From Allomuricauda sp. (GTDB taxonomy: Bacteria > Bacteroidota > Bacteroidia > Flavobacteriales > Flavobacteriaceae), in contig CP051244.1 in the NCBI GenBank assembly GCA_017795045.1, positions 1,506,600 to 1,554,615 of the forward strand: DNA of 48,016 nt. The letters are read 5' to 3'. Below, in pieces: positions 27,496 through 35,516 of this stretch. The translations under genes were made by a program, and so were the position numbers. How positions within the stretch are numbered: position 1 is the first letter of the stretch; each line of letters opens with the position of its first letter. The notes under the pieces are model-generated. The model was not told the DNA's origin. It was given only the letters and a program-made list of their open reading frames with translations, and ran no database searches.

Positions 27496-27515
27496 GTTCT
27501 CGACTGCGCTCGAAC
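27496..27515. repeat. REP-like element between the GNAT gene and argG
   Basis: A 20-nt element, GTTCTCGACTGCGCTCGAAC, with matching GTTC/GAAC ends and internal TCGA pairs. The hairpin is weak. It is the type of element I recall as widespread in flavobacterial spacers. Confidence 0.5.
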
Positions 27516-27521
27516 TGATAT

Positions 27522-28136
27522 TTATTTTTGTTTCTTTTTTAGGAATAGGGCCTCTTTGATTTTTTTCAATCTTTGAAAGGCTTTCTCGTTCCATTTTTTG
27601 GTTTCCGGTTTTTTGGAATTTGGGTCGTACAGCATACCGGTGCACAGACACATTTTTTGTTCTGTGCGGGTAAGGATATCAAAATTCTTACAGGTCTGAC
27701 AACCTTTCCAGAACTCAGGGTCATCGGTCAGTTCAGAAAATGTGACAGGTTTATAGCCCAGTTCATAATTCATTTTCATTACGGCCAACCCTGTGGTGAT
27801 GCCAAATATTTTTGCTTCGGGGAATTTTTTTCGGGACAGGTCAAAAATGGCCTTCTTGATTTCCTTGGCCAATCCTTGGTTTCGGTAATCTGGATGTACG
27901 ATCAATCCGGAGTTGGCCACAAAGTCTTTGTTGCCCCATACTTCTATATAACAGAACCCTGCGAACTTGTCTCCGTCTAGGGCAATTATCGCGTTCCCAT
28001 TTTGTAACCGCTTCATGATGTACTCTGGGGTACGTCTGGCAATACCGGTACCTCTGACCTTGGCAGATTCCGTAATGGTATCGCTTATGATAGGAGCGTA
28101 TTTAAAATGTGATTCGTTAGCAACTACAATTTCCAT
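27522..28136 (-). CDS. GNAT-family acyltransferase, candidate N-acylglutamate synthase
   Basis: 204 aa. The GNAT acyl-CoA motif is ANSGLIVHPDYRNQGLAKEI (residues 75-94). The C-terminus adds a cysteine cluster, Cys146-x2-Cys149 and Cys163-x-Cys165, followed by a Lys-rich tail. No argA or argJ gene is visible in the window, and this is the first structural gene after the Arg-rich leader, so it is the best candidate for making N-acetyl- or N-succinyl-glutamate. That role is inference; a regulatory or unrelated acetyltransferase is possible. Confidence 0.85.
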   Translation of the reverse strand: MEIVVANESHFKYAPIISDTITESAKVRGTGIARRTPEYIMKRLQNGNAIIALDGDKFAGFCYIEVWGNKDFVANSGLIVHPDYRNQGLAKEIKKAIFDLSRKKFPEAKIFGITTGLAVMKMNYELGYKPVTFSELTDDPEFWKGCQTCKNFDILTRTEQKMCLCTGMLYDPNSKKPETKKWNEKAFQRLKKIKEALFLKKKQK

Positions 28137-28228
28137 TGCAAGCGTTTAAACTGATAAAAAATTAGTGAAAGATGTTGGTTGTTTTTGCGGAAATGGACTC
28201 ACCTATTTCCATAAATCATGCTGCACCC

Positions 28229-28309
28229 TTACGGGCGACGGCGGGGAGAAAATGGACGTACTGGAGCAGGGATGCTCAACGTGTTTGCTATGTATTGTTG
28301 TCCTTTCAT
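28229..28309 (-). CDS. Arg/Pro-rich leader peptide of the arginine operon
   Basis: Reading the minus strand from the ATG at 28309 gives a 26-codon frame ending in TAA at 28229-28231. The C-terminal residues are VRPFSPRRRP, with four Arg codons in the last nine, three in a row (CGC CGT CGC). It ends 92 nt before the GNAT gene that heads the arginine operon. The last Arg/Pro codons and stop form CGCCC-GTAA-GGGTG, a 5-bp stem with a GNRA loop. A ribosome stalled for Arg-tRNA would open it. No T-rich terminator follows directly, so the exact mechanism is open. A TTAATTTG -7-like sequence lies upstream (28326-28333). Confidence 0.65.
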   Translation of the reverse strand: MKGQQYIANTLSIPAPVRPFSPRRRP

Positions 28310-28356
28310 TTCGGGGTTAAAAGTACAAATTAATTCCAATTGACCTAAAAACGGAT

Positions 28357-29709
28357 TTAATTTTTAGGGAAATATAACTTTTTTGAACCTTTGGTTATCA
28401 TTTCATAAATAAAAATGCCCATGACCAAAATGTATTCAAAGGCCAACAACCAAAGATTCTCCTTGTAATCCGGATTGGAATAGGCTTGATAGCTGATTAC
28501 AATGGCAAAGGACCACACCAAAGGAAAGCGATATTCGGTGAGGATGGCAATGCCCAAAAGAAATACAATATACCAGGGATGGACAGTGCTGGACATGAAA
28601 TAATACAGGGAAAGTGCAAGTAGTATAGAGGTTATTAGGGTCTGTAGGTTTTGGTTTTTCCGAAGGAACGTAAGGAGTAAGATGACCATGGCCATGACCT
28701 TGATTACAACCGCGCCATAGGTTTTGATCAACTCCCAAGGTTTCGCTTCGTAAAAATGCACGGCTATTTTTTTGATTCCATTGTAGATTCCGGCATTGAA
28801 TTCAAAGTTGGAGAACCATAGCCCAACGGTATCTGAATAATTATCAATAAAAGAAGGGGAGTAAAAGGGAAGAAGCAAAGCCACGCAACCCAGGCCCACC
28901 AATAAATAAAAGGCTGTACTTTTTTTAAATCCCAAGTATTTCAACAAAATGGGTAAGAAGAGTATGGGGACCAATTTCACCATAATGGAAATGGCATACA
29001 TAGGAGCTGCCCACCACCATTTGCTGTGGGAAAGGAGGTATAGGGCCCACAGAAAGAAGAAGAGCATGGCTCCTTCAAAGTGAAGGTTTCCGGTAAGCTC
29101 AATGATGACCAATGGATTCAGAAAATACCAGAAAGCCATGTGACCGGGCCTGTTGAGCTTTTGTAGCAGCTTTCTCCCAAAATACAGAACGCCCAAATCG
29201 CCCAAAATACTGATCAAACGTAGGGCAATGATAGAACCGAGCATGCTGCCGCCACTTAAAAGGGATGCCAAGGCAAAGAAAAACTGGTTTACCGGGGGAT
29301 AGTTGCTGTAATGCTTGCCGTGGATGCTTCCCATGCCTGCATAGAGCTCATCGGCATGGGCAATGGGCAGAGAGGGTTGCTCTATGAGCTGGTCAGGGGT
29401 GTACAGATAGGGGTTGATGCCATTTTTGATGAGTTCCCCATCCCAAATAAATCGATAAAAATCTTGGGAAAGATTGGGTTCGGCAATAAGGAATAGCAAT
29501 CTAAAAAGGATTCCCGCCACCAAAAGAAACTTAAAGTTCCATTTTTCAAATTGGATGATCTTGTAGCAGAAAAAGAACAGCCCACAGAAGAGGGTGAGCA
29601 GTTTTATATAGTCGGTACGGTGCAGGTCATAGGCGAAACTGGCATAGAACAACATACTCCCGATGACAAGGAGTATCGGGTATTTATGCAGGCGCCAGTA
29701 AGATAGCAT
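28357..29709 (-). CDS. GT87-like polyprenyl-phosphate-sugar mannosyltransferase, multi-pass
   Basis: 450 aa, about eleven hydrophobic helices. The first periplasmic loop carries NLSQDFYRFIWDG (about residues 78-90), which matches the acidic DxxR-type loop of GT-C glycosyltransferases of the GT87/DUF2029 group. It would transfer a sugar from a polyprenyl-phosphate donor outside the membrane. It is third in an operon after two GT2 genes (3 nt from the preceding gene), one of which resembles a dolichol-phosphate-mannose synthase and could make its donor. Confidence 0.82.
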   Translation of the reverse strand: MLSYWRLHKYPILLVIGSMLFYASFAYDLHRTDYIKLLTLFCGLFFFCYKIIQFEKWNFKFLLVAGILFRLLFLIAEPNLSQDFYRFIWDGELIKNGINPYLYTPDQLIEQPSLPIAHADELYAGMGSIHGKHYSNYPPVNQFFFALASLLSGGSMLGSIIALRLISILGDLGVLYFGRKLLQKLNRPGHMAFWYFLNPLVIIELTGNLHFEGAMLFFFLWALYLLSHSKWWWAAPMYAISIMVKLVPILFLPILLKYLGFKKSTAFYLLVGLGCVALLLPFYSPSFIDNYSDTVGLWFSNFEFNAGIYNGIKKIAVHFYEAKPWELIKTYGAVVIKVMAMVILLLTFLRKNQNLQTLITSILLALSLYYFMSSTVHPWYIVFLLGIAILTEYRFPLVWSFAIVISYQAYSNPDYKENLWLLAFEYILVMGIFIYEMITKGSKKLYFPKN

Positions 29710-29712
29710 GGT

Positions 29713-31197
29713 CTATGCCTTGGAGGTCAATGATTTAAAGAACACAAAGCCAAAGCCTAGGAACAACATCAAATGGAATGGGAAAAGTCCATAATCATTC
29801 AATGGGATGGCGCTGTACATGCCAAATAGGAAATAGACCATCAGGGCAAATTCCAAAATCATGTTGGGCGATAGTTTCTTGGCCAAATACTTATTGCCCT
29901 TCCACGTATCGGTAAGGTTGTTGATGTTGAACTTGGGCGTACGCACAAATTCACTTCGCTTACCCAAATGCCCCTCCAAAACGGCAACGGTATTGTGCAA
30001 GGAGAAGCCCAATGCCACCGAAAAGAAGGTAAAAAAGAGTTTGATGTAGTCCACAAAATTGTCAAAACTACTGCCTTGGATACTCTTGTAGGTAAACCAG
30101 TAGCAGACAAACAGGATAATGGTACTGATGATAAAGAAACTGGTCACCTCAAAAATCCAACCCAAATGACCGTACATGTTTTTAATGTACAGCATGGGAA
30201 TGCTCAATAGGGCAACGATGAACACGCAGAGGAACATGGAACTGTTCAAGAGGTGCATTACCCCATGGAATTTGGTTTTAAAAGGAATATTTTTGGCAGT
30301 GATCACACTCCAGACCGTTTTTCTAAAGTTTTCAGCCCCACCTTTGTTCCAACGGAACTGTTGGGAACGTGCGGCACTGATCACTACAGGAAGCTCGGCG
30401 GGGGTTTCAACATCCTCCAAATATTTGAACTTCCAGTTTTTCAATTGGGCTCGGTAGCTCAGATCCAAATCCTCGGTCAAGGTATCACCTTCCCAGTTTC
30501 CAGCATCCAAAATGCACTGTTTTCTCCAGATGCCCGCGGTACCGTTAAAATTGATGAAGTGTCCTTTGGAGTTTCGTCCTACTTGTTCCAAGGTAAAGTG
30601 CGCATCCAAAGCAAAGGCCTGGATACGGGTAAGGGTGGAATAATCTCGGTTGATATGTCCCCAACGGGTCTGTACCACACCAATTTCCTCGTCCTTGAAG
30701 TAAGGAACGGTCTTTTTAAGCCAATCGCTTTCTGGGAGGAAGTCTGCATCAAAAATGGCGATGAACTCACCTTTGGCGATGGCCAAACCTTCTTTCAAGG
30801 CACCGGCCTTGAATCCTTTTCGGTTTTCCCTTCGGATATGTTGGATGTCCAATCCGGTTTTTTGGAGTTCCTCGATGCGTTTTGCGGTTTCAATAACCGA
30901 GTCATCGGTGGAATCATCCAGTACTTGAATTTCCAACTTACTTTTGGGGTATTCTATTTTGGCAATGTTGTCCAACAAGCGCTCCATTACATATTCTTCG
31001 TTGTAGATGGGTAGCTGTATGGTAACAAAGGGAATTTCCTTTGGATCTAGTAGGTTGAATTTAGGGGCTTCTTCGTTTCTCTTTTTGTAGCCGAGGTAAT
31101 TGATCAGGAGATTCAATTGGGCCAAACTGTAGAAGAATATCAAAATCAAGGCGGTACTATAAATGGCAATGATGATAAGAGCGATAGTAAGTCCCAT
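29713..31197 (-). CDS. Cellulose-synthase-like processive GT2 glycosyltransferase
   Basis: 494 aa. One N-terminal helix (about 4-30) precedes the GT-A domain with DDSTDD near residue 93, DADFLP near 148, TEDLDLS near 240 and QQFRWNKGG near 279 (the Q(Q/R)xRW motif). Four to five C-terminal helices follow. Such enzymes polymerise or add a sugar from a nucleotide donor at the inner face. The product is unknown. Spacing of 1 nt from the DPM-like gene upstream and 3 nt to the GT-C gene marks one operon. Confidence 0.9.
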   Translation of the reverse strand: MGLTIALIIIAIYSTALILIFFYSLAQLNLLINYLGYKKRNEEAPKFNLLDPKEIPFVTIQLPIYNEEYVMERLLDNIAKIEYPKSKLEIQVLDDSTDDSVIETAKRIEELQKTGLDIQHIRRENRKGFKAGALKEGLAIAKGEFIAIFDADFLPESDWLKKTVPYFKDEEIGVVQTRWGHINRDYSTLTRIQAFALDAHFTLEQVGRNSKGHFINFNGTAGIWRKQCILDAGNWEGDTLTEDLDLSYRAQLKNWKFKYLEDVETPAELPVVISAARSQQFRWNKGGAENFRKTVWSVITAKNIPFKTKFHGVMHLLNSSMFLCVFIVALLSIPMLYIKNMYGHLGWIFEVTSFFIISTIILFVCYWFTYKSIQGSSFDNFVDYIKLFFTFFSVALGFSLHNTVAVLEGHLGKRSEFVRTPKFNINNLTDTWKGNKYLAKKLSPNMILEFALMVYFLFGMYSAIPLNDYGLFPFHLMLFLGFGFVFFKSLTSKA

Positions 31198-31198
31198 A

Positions 31199-31888
31199 TT
31201 ATTTTATACTGTATTTAAAGATCCAACCCAAGATTTTTATGCCTGCAAATATAGTACCTTTTACCGTTCCTGAAACTTTTGACACTCCTATTCGTTGTTT
31301 GTAACGTACTGGTACTTCGATATATGTCATTTTTTTTCTCAAAATTTTAAGCTGCATTTCCACGGTCCATCCATAAGTCGTGTCCTGCATCCCCAATTCT
31401 TTGAGTTTTTCGTATTTAATTGCCCTAAAAGGACCTAAATCCGTAAATCTGGACTTAAAGAACAATTGCATCAAAAAAGTGGCCAACCCATTGCCAAAAA
31501 CCTGTTGCGGGGTCATGGAACCTGGCTCCCGAAGCGCTTTTTTTCGCGCACCTACCACAAAATCAATATCATTCTCCAAAATTGGGGCAACTACCTTATC
31601 CAGCTCTTCCGGATAATCAGAGTAATCTCCGTCAATAAATACGATGATATCGGGTGCTTTGGATTGTTTGGATATGTAATCTATTCCTTTTAGGCATGCG
31701 GAACCATATCCTTTGCGGGTTTCGGTGATAACGGTAGCCCCAGCTTTTTGGGCATTTTCCGCGGTATTGTCGATAGAACCATTGTCCACTACAACAATCT
31801 CAGAAACATGTTTTGGCAATTCGGAAACCACCTTGCCTATGGAATCTCCTTCGTTGATTGCGGGAATGATTACCTTGATGTGGGCCAT
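31199..31888 (-). CDS. GT2 glycosyltransferase, dolichol-phosphate mannosyltransferase-like
   Basis: 229 aa from the ATG at 31888 (MAHIKVIIPAINEGDSIG); two residues longer if the upstream ATG is used. VVDNGSIDNT and FIDGDYSDYP are the nucleotide-sugar and metal motifs, and the C-terminal VPVRYKQRIGVSKVSG is typical of DPM-like enzymes that load a sugar onto polyprenyl phosphate. It has no strong membrane segment. It is the first gene of the three-gene glycosyltransferase operon. Confidence 0.9.
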   Translation of the reverse strand: MAHIKVIIPAINEGDSIGKVVSELPKHVSEIVVVDNGSIDNTAENAQKAGATVITETRKGYGSACLKGIDYISKQSKAPDIIVFIDGDYSDYPEELDKVVAPILENDIDFVVGARKKALREPGSMTPQQVFGNGLATFLMQLFFKSRFTDLGPFRAIKYEKLKELGMQDTTYGWTVEMQLKILRKKMTYIEVPVRYKQRIGVSKVSGTVKGTIFAGIKILGWIFKYSIK

Positions 31889-31918
31889 AGGCATTCTTAG
31901 GATTTATCTTGAAGTTGC

Positions 31919-31926
31919 CAAAACTA
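31919..31926 (-). promoter_or_regulatory. Candidate -7 element of the glycosyltransferase operon
   Basis: TAGTTTTG on the minus strand matches TAnnTTTG exactly and lies 30 nt before the first glycosyltransferase ATG at 31888. No clear -33 TTG is visible at usual spacing. Confidence 0.38.
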
Positions 31927-31971
31927 CACTATTCCACCGATTTTGACTTGATGGACACGATTCAATGGGAA

Positions 31972-33582
31972 TTATTTTTGGTTCACCAAGTCCATAAGGT
32001 CAACGTCGTTGCCCAGCAACACTTGGTTGCTGTCAATACGCCCCTTTTGTGGACCATTTTCCAATTTTAGTACTCCCCTTGGGCAAACAGCGGAGCAGAT
32101 GCCACACCCCACGCAACTAGAACGTACAATGTTTTCCCCTTTTTGGGCATAGGCACGGACATCAATGCCCATTTCGCAATAGGTGGAGCAGTTTCCGCAG
32201 GAGATGCATTGACCTCCGTTGGTGGTGATACGGAAGCGGGAGAACAAGCGTTGCTGAAAACCAAGCATAGCAGCCATGGGACAGCCGAATCTACACCAGA
32301 CCCGGTTTCCAAAAATGGGATAAAACCCGGTTCCTATCACTCCGGAAAAAATACTTCCGATCAAGAAGGAATAGGATTTGCGAAGGGTTTCAGATTTGAA
32401 CAAGAACACATGCCCTTCACCACTAAAAAAATGGAATCCGATCAAGGCCATAATAATAACAAAATAACCAATGGCCCCATATTGTGCATCTTTTTGAAGT
32501 TGCTCCCTTTTAAAGAGCATTACCCAACCAAAAACCAAGGTCAATAACGAAGCCACACCTATTAAAAAGGTGCTTTTGGTGAGCCAATATTTGCTCGTGT
32601 CGGTGCCTAAATAGGAGTAGATGACAGCCGTTGTCATGAGGGTTACAAAAACCACTACGCTGTGTACCACCCATCGTTCAATTCGCCATGCCTTTACAGA
32701 TTTGTCGCTAAGCTGTCGGAAAGAATCCCCGGCAGTTTCGGCCAATCCACCACATCCACAGACCCAGGAACAGTACCAACGTTTTCCGTATTTGTAGGTA
32801 AGGATGGGCGTAATCACAAAGATGGAAAGAATGCCAAAAACCAACAGGGCAAATCCAATATCCCCAGAACTCAAAAATCCTTTGATGCGATAGCCTTCAA
32901 AATTGTAGTAATTGAGGGGCCATACATTTTTAAGGTCGTAGTAGGGCAAACTGCCGCCATTTAATAGTTTGTCACCGTTCAAACGGGCCATTAATTCGGG
33001 AATGATAAAGGCAAAAGCCGTTTGAAATAGCATCACGCTGAACGTCCGTAAGCGTTCGTAGCGATTGTGACGGTATTTCCACAAAAATTTTACCCCAAAG
33101 GCCAAAATGGCCACGGTATAGAGGGTTCCGTATACAAACCATTGGCTGGCCGGGTTTCCGCTCAAGGCTTTGCTGAGAGGGTCAAAAAGGGCAATAACCC
33201 CTTTGTTGGCACCTTTACTCGCCAACCCCAAATATTCGGGATAAAAATAAAGTACAATATAGAATCCAGTAAGGGCAATTCCCGCTATCCAACCCCAAAA
33301 CCCTTTATTGGAAATGGATTTGAACCAAACCCCATCGTTCTTAATCCCAGGCAGTTTTTGGGAATAGGCTTCCCATGAAAACCAGAGAATACCCGAGAAC
33401 AGCGCGGATAGCGAAATAGTCAACCAGAGTGTCTTGTTGTGGAAGGAGACATTAAAGGCGGCCAATAGCATAACGGCCAAACCGAACATTCCCACCAAGG
33501 TGGCGAATTTTTGGTTTCGGGTAATATTTTTGGGCGGTTGGCCGGTAAGGGCCATGCTTTGACTATGCGTTTTATGGTTCAT
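31972..33582 (-). CDS. Membrane polyferredoxin (NapH/NosR-type 4Fe-4S protein)
   Basis: 536 aa, six or more hydrophobic helices. Two 4Fe-4S sites lie at the C-terminus: CISCGNCSTYCEMGID near residue 459 and CVGCGICSAVCPRG near 489. Two further Cys motifs lie in membrane loops: CSWVCGCGG near residue 271 and CRFGCPM near 428, as in NapH/NosR. It probably passes electrons between quinol or flavoprotein and a periplasmic or membrane acceptor. No nitrate or nitrous-oxide reductase genes are nearby. Its start overlaps the four-helix-bundle gene (ATGA). Confidence 0.9.
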   Translation of the reverse strand: MNHKTHSQSMALTGQPPKNITRNQKFATLVGMFGLAVMLLAAFNVSFHNKTLWLTISLSALFSGILWFSWEAYSQKLPGIKNDGVWFKSISNKGFWGWIAGIALTGFYIVLYFYPEYLGLASKGANKGVIALFDPLSKALSGNPASQWFVYGTLYTVAILAFGVKFLWKYRHNRYERLRTFSVMLFQTAFAFIIPELMARLNGDKLLNGGSLPYYDLKNVWPLNYYNFEGYRIKGFLSSGDIGFALLVFGILSIFVITPILTYKYGKRWYCSWVCGCGGLAETAGDSFRQLSDKSVKAWRIERWVVHSVVVFVTLMTTAVIYSYLGTDTSKYWLTKSTFLIGVASLLTLVFGWVMLFKREQLQKDAQYGAIGYFVIIMALIGFHFFSGEGHVFLFKSETLRKSYSFLIGSIFSGVIGTGFYPIFGNRVWCRFGCPMAAMLGFQQRLFSRFRITTNGGQCISCGNCSTYCEMGIDVRAYAQKGENIVRSSCVGCGICSAVCPRGVLKLENGPQKGRIDSNQVLLGNDVDLMDLVNQK

Positions 33583-33992
33583 GGTTTGTTGTCCTTTTTT
33601 AATGATTTGAACTTTTGACCTTTGAATTCTGATTTTCTTAAATAGAACATGAAAGCCCCAATTTTGTTAATCTCCATTTCAATGATTGATTGTAGATGTT
33701 CAATTTGTTCTTCATGGATCAGCTTCTTGTCCAATGCTCTGTAAAGTTGTGATTTAAGTTCAGAGCAAGACCCCTTGGAATAGCTTAAAAAATTATGGAA
33801 TTCACGATTTCCATCTCTGCCAAACCCTTCGGCAATATTGTCCATAATTGAACCAGAACTTCGCTCCATTTGGTCCCTTAATGAAAAATTCTTGCCAAGT
33901 GGGGTTGTTCCAAAAAGGTTTTCGATTTCTTTACAAATGGTTCTGGCCAATTGCCAAACTTCCAAATCTTCAAATTTTTCTATTCTTCCCAT
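33579..33992 (-). CDS. Four-helix-bundle protein (S23 / 23S intervening-sequence type)
   Basis: 137 aa from the ATG at 33992 (MGRIEKFEDLEVWQLAR); a further upstream start would add six residues. FEDLEVWQLARTICKEI and SGSIMDNIAEGFGR with NFLSYSKGSCSELKSQLYRA are the hallmark of the small four-helix-bundle family (TIGR02436). The family's function is unknown; members are often inserted in rRNA or in otherwise unrelated operons. It sits between the FAD oxidoreductase gene and the polyferredoxin gene, coupled to the latter by ATGA. Confidence 0.92.
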   Translation of the reverse strand: MGRIEKFEDLEVWQLARTICKEIENLFGTTPLGKNFSLRDQMERSSGSIMDNIAEGFGRDGNREFHNFLSYSKGSCSELKSQLYRALDKKLIHEEQIEHLQSIIEMEINKIGAFMFYLRKSEFKGQKFKSLKKDNKP

Positions 33993-34032
33993 ATCAAATT
34001 TTAGAAACACTGAACCATGAACATTAAACCAT

Positions 34033-35382
34033 TTAATTGAACTGAAAGATGCGTTTTAAACTTTTCTTTTTGGGTTTGATGGAGGTCCCGAAATCAGCAT
34101 TGTACTTGGAAACAATATCGGCCTCATGTTTTTTATAGAATTCCGGGTCGAAATTGGCATCCGTCAAGTGTTCCAGGACAAAATCCACAGTACGCTCCTC
34201 GTTGAGCCAACGGTCAAATAGCTCATGTCGCATTCGGATACCAAAGGTATTGATGCCCATAAATTGCTTGGAGTCTTGGTGAAAGGCAACTGTTAAGCAG
34301 ATTTTTTCCTCTGGGTGTCGCCAGTGGAAATGCATTTCATGGGCTTCCTTTCTCCGCTCGGAAAATACCCAGCCATAAGTTTGGTACTCAATGTCCAAAA
34401 ACTTGGCGGAGTTGAACCAATGTCCGGGATTATAGACAATGCGGTTCCCGCAAATCGTTTGGGCCAAGGTTTCGCCCATCATGCGACCGGTGTACCAAAC
34501 TGCTTCAATGGGTCTGCGGTTGCCAATGGCCTCGTGCTGCTCGGCACAATCGCCAATGGCATAAATATCCTTGATATTAGTTTCTAGGAAACGGTTCACT
34601 TTTACACCTCGTCCCAGTTCAATGCCGGAATCTTTTAGGAAATCAACATTGGGGGTGACCCCTGCGGTGAGGCCCACCAAATTGCAGGGAATTTCTTCAT
34701 TGGTTTCGGCGATGATGACGGATTTTACCCGCCCATTTTCGTCCGAAACAATTTCTTTCAGGTTGGTGCCCAATCGAAGGTCGATATGGTGCTCCAAGAT
34801 ATGTTCGTTAATCATTTGGGATTCGCCGGAAGGGAGCACCCCGTTCCAAAAACTGGTCTCGCGTACCAAAAAGGTGACGGGAATATCCCTGCTTCGGAGC
34901 ATTTCGGCCAATTCAATACCAATCAATCCCCCGCCTACGATCACCGCTCTTTTACAAGCTTCCTTGTTGGGGGCATTTACTTCCAAAAGGTCGAGATCTT
35001 GTTTGGAATAAAGGCCTTGGACTCCATGTAGATCCTGTCCGGGCCAACCAAATTTATTGGGTTTGGAGCCTGTGGCAATAATGAGCTTATCGTAATGTAG
35101 GGAACTTACATTATCTATGGTGAGTTTCTTTTCTTCTGGATTGACTTGGGTAACGTAGCCCCGTACCAATTCTATCCGATTCTTTTCCCAAAACCAATCT
35201 TCATAAGGTTGAATGTGCTCGAACTTCATATGGCCCATATACACATACATGAGGGCCGTTCTTGAAAAGAAATGGTCGGTTTCCGCAGAAATGATGATGA
35301 TGCGTTTATCGGACAGTTTGCGGATATGCCGCGCTGCGGTCACTCCAGCAATCCCATTCCCGATAATGACAATGTTCTCCAT
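34033..35382 (-). CDS. FAD-dependent pyridine nucleotide-disulphide-type oxidoreductase
   Basis: 449 aa. The FAD motif is IIGNGIAGVTAARHI (residues 5-19) and the second, NAD(P), motif is VIVGGGLIGIELAEML near residue 168. DIYAIGDCAE near 282 closes the FAD site. The overall pattern resembles the N-terminal part of NirB or NADH:rubredoxin reductase, without the redox disulphide of thiol reductases. With the polyferredoxin downstream it may form an NAD(P)H-to-membrane electron path; this is inference from the neighbourhood. Confidence 0.88.
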   Translation of the reverse strand: MENIVIIGNGIAGVTAARHIRKLSDKRIIIISAETDHFFSRTALMYVYMGHMKFEHIQPYEDWFWEKNRIELVRGYVTQVNPEEKKLTIDNVSSLHYDKLIIATGSKPNKFGWPGQDLHGVQGLYSKQDLDLLEVNAPNKEACKRAVIVGGGLIGIELAEMLRSRDIPVTFLVRETSFWNGVLPSGESQMINEHILEHHIDLRLGTNLKEIVSDENGRVKSVIIAETNEEIPCNLVGLTAGVTPNVDFLKDSGIELGRGVKVNRFLETNIKDIYAIGDCAEQHEAIGNRRPIEAVWYTGRMMGETLAQTICGNRIVYNPGHWFNSAKFLDIEYQTYGWVFSERRKEAHEMHFHWRHPEEKICLTVAFHQDSKQFMGINTFGIRMRHELFDRWLNEERTVDFVLEHLTDANFDPEFYKKHEADIVSKYNADFGTSIKPKKKSLKRIFQFN

Positions 35383-35516
35383 AGGATTAGATTGATTGTG
35401 GCTATTGTGTCGTTTTTAAAGATAGGAACTTAACGCTTTGTGTTAATTTAGAAAGGTTTTAATTAACAGCAACCTAACCAATAATGGATTATTTTAGGGA
35501 GGTACATTTTAAAATT

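Noticed and set aside
28137..28228. Intrinsic terminator directly after the Arg leader
   Set aside because: The GGAAAT/ATTTCC hairpin is followed by GCAAAAACAACC and not by a T-run, so classical attenuation is not supported by eye.
30253..31014. 253-codon antisense frame in the cellulose-synthase-like gene
   Set aside because: It mirrors a highly conserved GT2 gene with intact motifs and has no independent start or domain support.
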